The notes beneath the pieces are model-generated. The model was given only the letters and a program-made list of their open reading frames with translations, had not been told where the DNA came from and made no database searches. This document shows, piece after piece, positions 47,005 to 55,148 of a stretch of 64,000 nucleotides of DNA. The stretch comes from Duganella sp. BJB480. GTDB taxonomy: Bacteria > Pseudomonadota > Gammaproteobacteria > Burkholderiales > Burkholderiaceae_D. Numbering within the stretch: the stretch's first letter is position 1; each line of letters begins with the position of its first letter. The position numbers were made by a program, and so were the translations under genes. The stretch spans positions 186,001 through 250,000 of the forward strand of contig QVIN01000001.1 in the NCBI GenBank assembly GCA_003416985.1, in the 5' to 3' direction.

Positions 47005-47774
47005 GGCGGCCTGCCTTGATGGCGCTGGCCTGCGCGTTGGCCGGACCGGCGCTGGCGCCAGCACGCGCAGCGGCTCCGTCGCCAGCACCGGCAATGGCAC
47101 CGTCGCCGGCGGCGCCCGGCGACGGCCGCGTGCGCGTGCAGATGATGTCGCGCCAGGCGGTCACGCTGTCGGGCGAGGTGGCGGCGCGCATCGCCGCCTT
47201 GCCGGTGGCCGAGGGCGGCAGTTTCAAGCGCGGTCAGACGCTGGTGGAATTCGATTGCGGCACCTACCGCGCCCAGCTCAACAAGGCCCAGGCCACGCTG
47301 GAGGCGGCCAACCGCCTGGCCGAGGTGAACAGCCAGCTGGCCAAGCTGAATTCGGCCGGCAGCCTGGAGGTGGCGCAGGCCCAGGGCCGCGCCAAGGAGG
47401 CGGCGGCCGAAGCGAACTACATGCAGACCGTGGTCGGCAAATGCAGCATCGCCGCGCCGTTCGCGGGACGGGTGGCGCGCCGCGTGGCGGCCGTGCACCA
47501 GTACGTCAATCCGGGCAATCCGGTGCTCGACATCGTCGACGCCGGGCCGCTGGAGTTGCGCATGCTGCTGCCGTCCAAATGGCTGGCCGGCATGAAGCCG
47601 GGCAGCCGCTTCACGGTGGTGGTCGACGAGCTCGGCGCCAGCTTCCCGGCCCGCATCGAGCGCCTGGGCGCGCAGATCGATCCGGTCAGCCAGTCGATTC
47701 CGGCGGTGGGCGTGATCGACGGCGGCGCCGCCGCGCTGCTGCCCGGCATGAGCGGCTGGGCCAGCTTCAAATAG
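47001..47774 (+). CDS. HlyD/RND-type periplasmic adaptor, short
   Basis: The 257-residue protein has an N-terminal signal peptide (MRRPALMALACALAGPALAP), a biotinyl-lipoyl half-motif (GEVAARIAALPVAEGGSFKRGQTLVEFDC), a short helical hairpin (about 90-140), the second lipoyl half (CSIAAPFAGRVARRVAAVHQYVNPGNPVLDIVD) and a beta-barrel domain. It would bridge the inner-membrane complex to the TolC-like channel. It overlaps the previous stop by 4 bases, showing translational coupling. Confidence 0.9.
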   Translation: MRRPALMALACALAGPALAPARAAAPSPAPAMAPSPAAPGDGRVRVQMMSRQAVTLSGEVAARIAALPVAEGGSFKRGQTLVEFDCGTYRAQLNKAQATLEAANRLAEVNSQLAKLNSAGSLEVAQAQGRAKEAAAEANYMQTVVGKCSIAAPFAGRVARRVAAVHQYVNPGNPVLDIVDAGPLELRMLLPSKWLAGMKPGSRFTVVVDELGASFPARIERLGAQIDPVSQSIPAVGVIDGGAAALLPGMSGWASFK

Positions 47775-47782
47775 GAGATCTC

Positions 47783-49102
47783 ATGGCGCATGCCGATGGA
47801 AGCCGCGAACTGGCGGCGCTGATCGCCCTCATGCATCGGGCGCGGGCGGCGGGCGACGCGGCCGAGCTGGGTTTTGTGATCGTCAACGAAAGCCAGCAGA
47901 TGCTGGCCTACCGCCAGGCGGCGCTGTGGCGCGAAGGCTTGCAACGGCAGGTGGGCGCGCTGTCCGGCCTGTCCGAGCTGGAACCGACCGCGCCCTATGT
48001 GCAATGGCTGGGCGGGCTGTTCCGCCACCTGGCCGCGCAGCCGGGGCCGGACTGCCGGCTGTTGAGCCCCGATCAACTGCCCGCCGCCTTGGCCGACGAC
48101 TGGGCGGCGTGGCTGCCGGAGCAGGTGCTGTGGCTGCGCCTGGCCGACCAGGGCGCGCTGCTGCTGGCGCGCGCCGAGGCCTGGAGCGCCTACGAACAAA
48201 AGCTGGCGCAGGAACTGGCGCACTGCTACGGCCACGCACTGACGTTGTTCGCGCCGCGCCGCGACCTGCGCCAGCTGGCCTGGGACTGGCTCAAGCCGGG
48301 ACCGCGCCAGCGCAAGCTGCTGCTGGCCTTGGTGCTGCTGGCCTGCGTGCCGGTGCGCCTGAGCGTGCTGGCGCGCGGCGAGGTGGTGCCGCGCGATCCC
48401 CTGCTGTTGCGGGCGCCGTTGTCGGGCGTGATCTCCAGCATCGCCGTCCAGCCTAACCAGCGCGTGGCCAAGGGCGCGCCGTTGTTCGCGCTGGACGCGA
48501 CCCAGCTCTCCGGCCAGTACGCGCTGGCCAGCCGCGAGCGCGACGCGGCCCAGGAAAGCTACCGCGTCAGCGCCCAGCTGGCCGTGACCGACGACAAGGG
48601 CCGGCTGGCGATGGCGCAGGAGCGCGCCCGCCTCGAAGAAAAAAGCATCGCCGCCGACTACAGCGGCCGCGAGCTGCAGCGCTTGCAGGTGACGGCGCCG
48701 CTGGCCGGCGTGGTGGTGTTCTCCGACCGTAACGATTGGCAGGGCAAGGCCGTGGCGGTGGGCGAGAAGGTGATGACGCTGGCCGATCCGGCCCAGGTGG
48801 AGCTGGCCGCGTGGCTGCCCGCCGCCGAGGCGATCGACGTGGCGCCGGGCGCGCGCATCGTGCTGTATCCCAACGGCGACCCCACCGCCACCCACGAGGC
48901 CGAAGTGCTGCGCGTGGCGTACAAGGCGGAAGCGGCGGAGGGCGGCCTGCTGGCCTACCGCCTGCAGGCGCGCTTTGTCGAGCGCGTGCCGCCGCGCCTT
49001 GGGCAGATGGGCACGGCCAAGGTGTATGGCGACTGGGTGCCGCTGGCGTACTACGTGCTGCGCCGGCCGCTGACGGCGGCGCGCCAGTGGCTGGGATGGT
49101 AG
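47783..49102 (+). CDS. HlyD-type adaptor with N-terminal GAF-like cytoplasmic domain
   Basis: From the ATG at 47783 (AGGAGA upstream) the protein has 439 residues. Residues 1-165 form a soluble GAF-like domain (LIALMHRARAAGDAAELGFVIVNE... LWLRLADQGALLLARAEAW). A single membrane helix follows (about 172-192, KLLLALVLLACVPVRLSVLA), then the lipoyl domain (APLSGVISSIAVQPNQRVAKGAPLFALD), a short hairpin and a barrel with a basic C-terminus. A sensory or docking domain on a HlyD adaptor is unusual. It ends inside the first codons of the next gene (7-base overlap). Confidence 0.87.
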   Translation: MAHADGSRELAALIALMHRARAAGDAAELGFVIVNESQQMLAYRQAALWREGLQRQVGALSGLSELEPTAPYVQWLGGLFRHLAAQPGPDCRLLSPDQLPAALADDWAAWLPEQVLWLRLADQGALLLARAEAWSAYEQKLAQELAHCYGHALTLFAPRRDLRQLAWDWLKPGPRQRKLLLALVLLACVPVRLSVLARGEVVPRDPLLLRAPLSGVISSIAVQPNQRVAKGAPLFALDATQLSGQYALASRERDAAQESYRVSAQLAVTDDKGRLAMAQERARLEEKSIAADYSGRELQRLQVTAPLAGVVVFSDRNDWQGKAVAVGEKVMTLADPAQVELAAWLPAAEAIDVAPGARIVLYPNGDPTATHEAEVLRVAYKAEAAEGGLLAYRLQARFVERVPPRLGQMGTAKVYGDWVPLAYYVLRRPLTAARQWLGW

Positions 49103-51213
49103 GCGTGGAGGCGCGCGCCTTGCCCGTCCTGCGCCAGGAACTGAGCCTGCATCCGGGGCCGGTGCAGGCCGACGGCTCGCCCAGCTGGACCTTGCACGAT
49201 CCCAGCGTCAACCGCTTCTACCAGCTGGGCTGGGCCAGCTTCGAGATCCTGCAGCGCTGGCACCTGGGCAGCGCCGAGCGCATCCTGGCGGCGCTGCGCG
49301 CCGAGACCACCTTGCAACTGGCGCCGGACGACATCGACGCGGTGCTGGCCTTCCTCGGACGGCACGAGCTGCTGGTGGCCGCCACGGCCGAACAGGGCGC
49401 CCAGCTGTGGCGCCGGCGCCAGGCGGGCCGGCCAAGCCGCGCCATGTGGCTGCTGAAAAACTACCTGTTCTTCCGCGTCCCGCTGCTGCGGCCGGAGGCG
49501 CTGCTGCAAGCCCTGCTGCCGTACTGCGCCTGGCTGTTCCGGCCGCGCTTTTGGTGGGCCATGGGCGGCGCGTTGCTGCTGGCGCTGGGCCTGCTGTCGC
49601 GCCGCTGGGACGAATTCACCCACACGTTTTCCAATTACGGCGGCTGGACCGCCGCGCTCGGCGTGGGCGCCGCGCTCAGCCTGGCCAAGGTGCTGCACGA
49701 ACTGGGGCATGCGCTGACGGCGCGCCGCTTCGGCTGCCGCGTGCCGGCCATGGGCGTGGCCTTCCTGGTGATGATGCCGGTCCTGTACACCGACACCAAC
49801 GAGGCGTGGAAGCTGCGTTCGCGCCGCCAGCGCCTGCTGATCGGCGGCGCCGGCATGCTGGCCGAGCTGACGCTGGCGGTGTGCGCCACGCTGCTGTGGT
49901 GCGTGCTGCCGGACGGGCCGCTGCGGGCCGGCGCCTTTCTGCTCGCGTCCACCACCTGGCTGGCGACGCTGGCGGTCAACGCCAGTCCCTTCATGCGCTT
50001 CGACGGCTACTTCCTGCTGGCCGACTACGTGGGCCTGCCCAACCTGCACAGCCGCGCGTTCGCGCTGGCGCTGTGGAGGCTGCGGCGGTGGCTGCTGGGC
50101 CTGGACGATCCCGCGCCGGAACACTTCCCGGCCGCGACCCGGCGCAAGCTGATCCTGTTCGCCTGGGCCACCTGGCTGTACCGCCTGGTGCTGTTCCTGT
50201 CGATCGCGCTGCTGGTCTACCACCTGTTCTTCAAGGCGCTCGGCATCCTGATGCTGTTCGTGGAACTGGGCTGGTTCATCGCGCGTCCCATCGTGGGCGA
50301 GTTGATGCTGTGGTGGCGCCGCCGCGCCGAGCTGCGCTGGTGCCGCGCCAGCCGCCGCAGCGCGCTGCTGCTGGCCTTGCTGGCGGGCTGGCTGGTCCTG
50401 CCGTGGCAGGCCGACGTGGCGGCGCCCGCCGTGCTGGGCGCACGCCAGTCGCAGGGCTTGTACGCGCCCGCCGTGGCCGAGGTGGAAGCGGTCTGGGTGC
50501 GCGCCGGCCAGCAGGTGCGCGCCGGGCAGGTGCTGGCCCGCCTGCGCTCGCCCGTGCTGGCGACGCAGCTGGCGCAGGCCGAGGCGCGCGAGCGCCAGCT
50601 GGGCTGGATGGCGCAGCAGCAGGCCTTCCACAGCGATCTGCAGCAGCAGGGCGCGGTGCTGCAGCGGCAGTGGCTGGCCGCGCGCGAGCAGGTCGACAGC
50701 CTGCGCCGGCAGCAAGCCAGGCTGACGCTGCAGGCGCCGTTCGACGGCCGCGTGGCGGAGCTGAGCGAGGCGCTGCGCGCCGGCACGGTGATCGCGGAAG
50801 GGGAACATCTGCTCGACGTGCTGGGGCCGCGCGGCGCGCGCGGCGAGGCCTTCGTCGGCGAGGCGCAGCTGGGCGCGCTGAAGGGCGGCGCGACGGCGCG
50901 CTTCGTGGCCGATGGCGGCCAGCACAGGGCGGTGCAATGCAGGGTGGGGGCGGTCGACGATTTGAACCTGCCGCTGCTGGACCAGCCTTTGCTGGCGTCG
51001 GTCCATGGCGGTCCGCTGGCGGTCGAGGCGCGTGAGCGGGGATTGGTGCCCTTGTCGGCGCTGTTCCGCGTGCGGCTCGACGACTGCGACAGCGGCGAGG
51101 CGCCGGCGCGCGAAATGGCCGGCGTGGCGCGGCTGCAAGGCGAACGCCGGAGCCTGCTGGGCGAGGGCTGGCAACGCCTGTTGGCGTTGCTGCGCAAGGA
51201 AGGGGGCTTGTGA
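49096..51213 (+). CDS. M50 (site-2) metalloprotease fused to PqqD-like and HlyD-like domains
   Basis: This multi-domain membrane protein has 705 residues. Residues about 30-98 (WTLHDPSVNRFYQLGWASFEILQRW... DDIDAVLAFLGRHELLV) resemble the PqqD winged-helix fold used to bind peptide leaders. The M50 zinc motif is HELGH (His201, Glu202, His205); the third ligand region is NASPFMRFDGYFLLAD (Asp303). Several membrane helices lie between about 130 and 440. A lipoyl-type adaptor domain closes the protein (VEAVWVRAGQQVRAGQVLARL, helical hairpin, LQAPFDGRVAEL). All catalytic residues are present. It overlaps the previous gene by 7 bases and closes the operon. Confidence 0.88.
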   Translation: MVGVEARALPVLRQELSLHPGPVQADGSPSWTLHDPSVNRFYQLGWASFEILQRWHLGSAERILAALRAETTLQLAPDDIDAVLAFLGRHELLVAATAEQGAQLWRRRQAGRPSRAMWLLKNYLFFRVPLLRPEALLQALLPYCAWLFRPRFWWAMGGALLLALGLLSRRWDEFTHTFSNYGGWTAALGVGAALSLAKVLHELGHALTARRFGCRVPAMGVAFLVMMPVLYTDTNEAWKLRSRRQRLLIGGAGMLAELTLAVCATLLWCVLPDGPLRAGAFLLASTTWLATLAVNASPFMRFDGYFLLADYVGLPNLHSRAFALALWRLRRWLLGLDDPAPEHFPAATRRKLILFAWATWLYRLVLFLSIALLVYHLFFKALGILMLFVELGWFIARPIVGELMLWWRRRAELRWCRASRRSALLLALLAGWLVLPWQADVAAPAVLGARQSQGLYAPAVAEVEAVWVRAGQQVRAGQVLARLRSPVLATQLAQAEARERQLGWMAQQQAFHSDLQQQGAVLQRQWLAAREQVDSLRRQQARLTLQAPFDGRVAELSEALRAGTVIAEGEHLLDVLGPRGARGEAFVGEAQLGALKGGATARFVADGGQHRAVQCRVGAVDDLNLPLLDQPLLASVHGGPLAVEARERGLVPLSALFRVRLDDCDSGEAPAREMAGVARLQGERRSLLGEGWQRLLALLRKEGGL

Positions 51214-51243
51214 GGCCGGGTGAGCGACAGGCCCCTCCGGCGC

Positions 51244-51435
51244 TTACTGCGCTGGCTGTTCTCCGCGCAACTTGTCGAGCATTTGCAAGGTCGTCGGCAG
51301 CAGGTTCATGATGCCGTGGTAGGCGCAATATTCACAAAATGCTTCTTCCGGACTCATGGCGGTGATGCTGGCGTCCGAGTGGCCGCGGCGGCGCAGTGCG
51401 CGTAAGCAGGCTGCGTCCATATTCCTGGCGTTCAT
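51244..51435 (-). CDS. Small CxxC-containing protein
   Basis: From the ATG at 51435 (AGGGA upstream) this is 63 residues, predicted soluble and helical. The central SPEEAFCEYCAYHGIMN carries a C-x2-C pair followed by a His, a possible metal or redox site. I do not recognise a family. The gene lies tail-to-tail with the secretion operon, 30 bases away, and has no obvious operon partner. Confidence 0.6.
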   Translation of the reverse strand: MNARNMDAACLRALRRRGHSDASITAMSPEEAFCEYCAYHGIMNLLPTTLQMLDKLRGEQPAQ

Positions 51436-51550
51436 GCGCTGATTCCCTTTCGATTTATATGGTTGGAGGGTGGTACCAGCGCAATTATATGCCCAAAATA
51501 GTTCCGTGTGGCAACTAAATTGGGTTTTCTTAATTATCGGAAGCAATATG

Positions 51551-52795
51551 CTATGAGGCCGCCGGCTGCGGCATGGCGGCCGCCCGGGTGTCGCGGTGCA
51601 GGCGCCACAACAGGGCCAGGCCGACCAGCGAGGTGCCGACCATCACGTAGCCGATGTGATTGAAGTGCCGCAGCTGGCCGCTGGCGCTCTGCGTGACGAT
51701 GTGGCCGGCCACCACCGAGGCCAGGCCGCCCGACAGCTGCTGCACCGAGGCGCTGATGGCGTTGAACGAGCCGCGCTGGGTCTGCGCCGGCACCGTCGAG
51801 ACGATGGCCTGGAACGGGATCATGCGCGAGAAGATGCCGACGAACATCACCGTGTTGATGACGATGAGCACCGGCAGCGAGGTCGGGCCCAGGTTGGTGT
51901 AGATCAGCACCATGGTGATGGTCAGCGCGGTGCCGAACATGAACACGCGGAACTTGCCGACCGCGTCGGCCACCTTGCCGATCAGCGGGCCGATGAAGAT
52001 GGTGCACAGGCCGGTGATCAGGTAGACCGTCGGCAGGTGCTGCAGGTCGATGCCCAGGTTGTTGACCACGTAGGCGCTGCTGAACGGCATCAGCATGAAG
52101 CCGCCGGTGGTCAGCAGCGCGGTGGTGGCGAAGGCCAGCAGGTAGCGCCGCTCGCTGACCGTGTGGAACAAGTGCATCCAGGCGCTGTGCTCCTGCGGCT
52201 TGCCGAGGTGGGCATCGACCGGCTGCAGGCGCCACGCCACCAGCAGGCCGCCGGCCAGCCCGAGGGCGGCCATGGCGGTGAACGGCACGTGCCAGTTCCA
52301 CTGGTTGGACAGGTAGATGCCGACCGGGATGCCCAGCACCTGGCTGGCGGCGAAGGCGGTCTGGATCAGGCCCATGACGCGGCCGCGCTGCTGCGGCAGG
52401 AACAGGTCGGTGGCGATCGCCAGCACGACCGAGCCGATCACGCCGCCGAACAGGCCGGTGACGATGCGCGCCGCCAGCAGCGATTCGTAACTCTGCGCCA
52501 GGCCGCACCACAGCGTGCCCAGCACGAAGCCGGCGTAGAAGAACAGCAGCAGCTTCTTGCGGTCGAAGCGGTCGGCGAAACCGGCCGTCAGCAGGCCGGA
52601 GGCGGCCGCGCTGAAGGCGTAGGCCGAGACCACCAGCCCGAATTGTTGGGGGCCGATGTGCAGGGCCGGCATGATGACCGCGCCCAGCGGCGACATCAGC
52701 ATGAAATCGAGGATGACGGCGAACTGCAGGAAGGCCAGCATCGCCACCACGGTTTTTTGATAGCCGGTGAACGGCGTCGGTACGGGTTTAGTCAT
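51551..52795 (-). CDS. MFS transporter (DHA1-like efflux)
   Basis: A 414-residue membrane protein with 12 predicted helices. The N-terminal segment VILDFMLMSPLGAVIMPALHI and the loop motif GFADRFDRKKLLLFF are typical of DHA1 drug/arabinose efflux proteins. The C-terminus is Ala/Pro-rich. It overlaps the stop of the small membrane protein at 52788 by 8 bases and so probably forms part of the ECF sigma-factor transcript. Substrate unknown. Confidence 0.9.
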   Translation of the reverse strand: MTKPVPTPFTGYQKTVVAMLAFLQFAVILDFMLMSPLGAVIMPALHIGPQQFGLVVSAYAFSAAASGLLTAGFADRFDRKKLLLFFYAGFVLGTLWCGLAQSYESLLAARIVTGLFGGVIGSVVLAIATDLFLPQQRGRVMGLIQTAFAASQVLGIPVGIYLSNQWNWHVPFTAMAALGLAGGLLVAWRLQPVDAHLGKPQEHSAWMHLFHTVSERRYLLAFATTALLTTGGFMLMPFSSAYVVNNLGIDLQHLPTVYLITGLCTIFIGPLIGKVADAVGKFRVFMFGTALTITMVLIYTNLGPTSLPVLIVINTVMFVGIFSRMIPFQAIVSTVPAQTQRGSFNAISASVQQLSGGLASVVAGHIVTQSASGQLRHFNHIGYVMVGTSLVGLALLWRLHRDTRAAAMPQPAAS

Positions 52796-53105
52796 GTGTC
52801 GGTTCTTTATTGGGACGGCAATAGGCGCTGCGGTCCTTGTGGAATTGTGCGCGCTCTTCGGGCGTCATGGCCTGCCAGCGCTGCCAGCGTTCGCGTCCGC
52901 CGTGGAAGCCGCCGCCGTGGCGCCCGCGGAAGCCGCCGAACAGAATCCGGCATAGTACCAGCAGGCCGAGCGCGCGCCAGTAATCGATTTGCATGCTGCC
53001 GGCGAACACCCCGGGCATGACCCAGTTCCACAGCATCATCACGACCCAGGCCAGCACGGCCACCCCCAGCAGGATCATGGGGAGGAACAGCAGCTTTCTT
53101 TTCAT
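52788..53105 (-). CDS. Small membrane protein linked to the ECF sigma factor
   Basis: The 105 residues contain one or two hydrophobic helices (about 5-25 and 40-60), then a Gly/Arg/His-rich segment (FGGFRGRHGGGFHGGRERW) and a conserved-looking WQRWQAMTPEERAQF. Similar small proteins commonly sit beside ECF sigma genes; it may restrain or sense for the sigma factor, though it lacks a zinc anti-sigma HxxxCxxC motif. It starts 19 bases after the sigma-factor stop. Confidence 0.75.
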   Translation of the reverse strand: MKRKLLFLPMILLGVAVLAWVVMMLWNWVMPGVFAGSMQIDYWRALGLLVLCRILFGGFRGRHGGGFHGGRERWQRWQAMTPEERAQFHKDRSAYCRPNKEPTHD

Positions 53106-53124
53106 TTCAGATTCTCCTTTCGTT

Positions 53125-53679
53125 TCATTCGTTGTCGTACAGGGTTTGCAAGCGCGTGCGCAGGTACAGGACCGCGTAGCGTTTGCGCGCCAACAGGGTG
53201 TTGATCGATACGCCGCTTTGCGCGGCCATTTCCTTGAAGCTGGCGCCGTCCAGCTCGTGCGCGACGAACACCTCGCGCTGATTGGCCGGCAATTCCTCCA
53301 GCGCCGTTTGCAGTTCCTTCAGCAGCGTGGCGCGGGCGTAGGCGTCTTCCGGGCTGCCGTCCACCGACGGCAGCAGCAGGTCCAGGCGGCAGTCGTCGCC
53401 GTCGTCGTCGCAACCCAGGTCGTCGAGGCGCACTTCCTTTTTTTTGCGGAAGCGGTCGATGATGCGGTTGCGCGCCACCCGGAACAGCCAGGCGCTGGCC
53501 TGCTCGATCGGCTCCGGCAGGCGGTAGGCCTGGACGAATTCGTAGAACACGTCCTGCAGGATGTCGTCCGCGTCGGTCGGGTCGCTGACGCGGCGCCGGA
53601 TAAAATTCCCGAGGCGCGAGCGCTCGCGCAGCACGGTCGCGGCGATGTCCTGTTCGGTGGTTGAATTCGGTGGTGTCAT
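53125..53679 (-). CDS. ECF-type RNA polymerase sigma factor
   Basis: This 184-residue sigma-70-family protein has region 2 (LGNFIRRRVSDPTDADDILQDVFYEFVQ... ASAWLFRVARNRIIDRFRKKK) and region 4 (LEELPANQREVFVAHELDGASFKEMAAQSGVSINTLLARKRYAVLYLR). A 25-residue acidic linker (LDDLGCDDDGDDC) joins them. No classical anti-sigma gene is next to it; the small membrane protein and MFS transporter downstream are its likely co-regulated partners. Confidence 0.93.
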   Translation of the reverse strand: MTPPNSTTEQDIAATVLRERSRLGNFIRRRVSDPTDADDILQDVFYEFVQAYRLPEPIEQASAWLFRVARNRIIDRFRKKKEVRLDDLGCDDDGDDCRLDLLLPSVDGSPEDAYARATLLKELQTALEELPANQREVFVAHELDGASFKEMAAQSGVSINTLLARKRYAVLYLRTRLQTLYDNE

Positions 53680-53768
53680 GTCGTTGTAGACGGCCCACGG
53701 CTGCGCTTATTGTGGCAAATTGCAATTTATTTCGCTGCGGACGTTATACAGCAAAGGCCGCCCGCCGC

Positions 53769-54590
53769 CTATCGGCGCGCGCCGGCGCGAATGTCCCACA
53801 GGGCGGCGGTGTAGCGCACCCGGTCGCCGTGCACATAGGGCTCGAAGGCGGGGCGGGCGACGGCGGCCACTTGCTGGCGGGTGGCCTCGTCCGCCGTTTG
53901 CAGCAGCCTGCCGACGGGGCCCATGTGGGTGATGTAGTGGAGCAGGTCCGGCTCGGGGAAGCTGCAGGCGACGTCGAGCGGCGCGATGCCGATGTCGCGC
54001 CAGCCGCTTTGTTCCAGTATCGCCTGCACGCGGTCGCGGTTGGCGAAACCGAACTGGCCCGGCTCGTCCGGCACGCGCACGGGCAGCTGGGGCAGCAGGG
54101 CGGCCGCGCTTTGCTCGGCGGCGGTCATGAAGGGATTGTCTTCCGGGCCGCGCCAGGCGATGCAGCGCAGCGTGCCGCCGTCGCGCGTGGCCAGGCGCAG
54201 CGCGCTGAACGCGGTGACGGGGTCGTCGAAGAACATCACGCCGAAGCGGGAGATGATGGCGTCGAAGCTGGCCGGTTCGAAGGCGTGGCGCTGGGCGTCG
54301 GCCTCGATGAAGGTGGCGCTGGAGCCGGTTTGCGCGGCGCGGTCCCGGGCGGCGGCGATCATCGGGCCGGAGATGTCGATGCCGGTGCAGCGGCTGTCCG
54401 CGCCCAGGCGGCGGGCGGCGGCCAGCGTGGTGGCACCGGTGCCGCAGCCCACGTCCAGCAGGCTTTGCGTGGACGACGGGATGGCTTGCATCAGCAGATC
54501 TTCGATGGGCTGGAACATGTGGTCGAGCAGGGCTTGCGCGGCGACCCAGGTGTTGCCGCCGGCGCCTTGCCACAGTGAGCTTTGCTTCAT
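53769..54590 (-). CDS. Class I SAM-dependent methyltransferase
   Basis: The protein has 273 residues from the ATG at 54590 (AAAGGA at 6 bases). SAM motif I is LLDVGCGTGATTLAAARRLGA (residues ~45-65), the acidic loop after strand 2 is CTGIDISGPMI, and motif II/III follow (FDAIISRFGVMFFDD, ATRDGGTLRCIAWRGPEDNPF). It resembles the UbiE/Methyltransf_25 class acting on small molecules. Its promoter carries the operator of the divergent MerR gene, so it is probably induced through that regulator. Substrate unknown. Confidence 0.88.
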   Translation of the reverse strand: MKQSSLWQGAGGNTWVAAQALLDHMFQPIEDLLMQAIPSSTQSLLDVGCGTGATTLAAARRLGADSRCTGIDISGPMIAAARDRAAQTGSSATFIEADAQRHAFEPASFDAIISRFGVMFFDDPVTAFSALRLATRDGGTLRCIAWRGPEDNPFMTAAEQSAAALLPQLPVRVPDEPGQFGFANRDRVQAILEQSGWRDIGIAPLDVACSFPEPDLLHYITHMGPVGRLLQTADEATRQQVAAVARPAFEPYVHGDRVRYTAALWDIRAGARR

Positions 54591-54629
54591 GGTTGGTCCT
54601 TTCGCTTGTCGTGGAAATGGGGAAGTGCT

Positions 54630-54660
54630 ACTGTGCCACTTCAAGTCAACTTGAGGTCAA
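54630..54660 (-). promoter_or_regulatory. MerR-type promoter with SoxR-box-like operator
   Basis: On the minus strand TTGACC (54660-54655) is a -35 box and CACAGT (54635-54630) a weak -10 box, separated by 19 bases. A nearly perfect dyad, ACTTCAAGT-CA-ACTTGAGGT on the plus strand (54638-54657), fills the spacer. The long spacer with a centred dyad is the signature of MerR-activated promoters and the dyad is close to the known SoxR box. It would drive the methyltransferase. Confidence 0.75.
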
Positions 54661-54663
54661 GCG

Positions 54664-55056
54664 ATGGCGGGCATGGACATAGCCGAAGTGGTGCGGATCT
54701 CGGGCATGCCCGCGTCCACCTTGCGATTTTACGAGGAAAAGGGGTTGATCTCCTCAATTGGCAGGCACGGCCTGCGCCGCATCTTCGACGCCGGCGTGGT
54801 CGAGCGGCTGGCCTTGATCGCGCTGGGCCGCGCCTCGGGCTTTTCGCTGGACGAGATCGCGGGCATGTTCGGCGCCGACGGCGACCTGCGCATCGACCGC
54901 CACCTGCTGAGCGCCAAGGCGGACGATCTGGACCGCACCATCAAGAAACTCACCACCATGCGCGACGGCCTGCGGCACGCGGCGGTGTGCAAGGCCGCCG
55001 GCCACATGGAATGCCCGACGTTCCGCCGGATCCTGCGGATTACGGCCAGGAAGTAG
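54664..55056 (+). CDS. MerR-family transcriptional regulator
   Basis: This regulator has 130 residues. The N-terminal winged helix-turn-helix reads MDIAEVVRISGMPASTLRFYEEKGLISSIGR, followed by HGLRRIFDAGVVERLALIALGRASGFSLDEI and a dimerisation helix. Two cysteines near the C-terminus (AVCKAAGHMECPTF) are ten residues apart; they do not match the SoxR [2Fe-2S] CxxCxC cluster. The signal is unknown. ATG at 54664 or 54673 could both serve. It is divergent from the methyltransferase, with the shared operator only 6 bases before its start, so it should also repress itself. Confidence 0.92.
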   Translation: MAGMDIAEVVRISGMPASTLRFYEEKGLISSIGRHGLRRIFDAGVVERLALIALGRASGFSLDEIAGMFGADGDLRIDRHLLSAKADDLDRTIKKLTTMRDGLRHAAVCKAAGHMECPTFRRILRITARK

Positions 55057-55148
55057 GGCGCGCCTGCGGAATCGCAGGTCCATCGCGCTGGCCCACCCGT
55101 GGGGGGGGATGTGCATGGGGTGCCCTTCGCCGCTCCTTCTAGCAAAAC

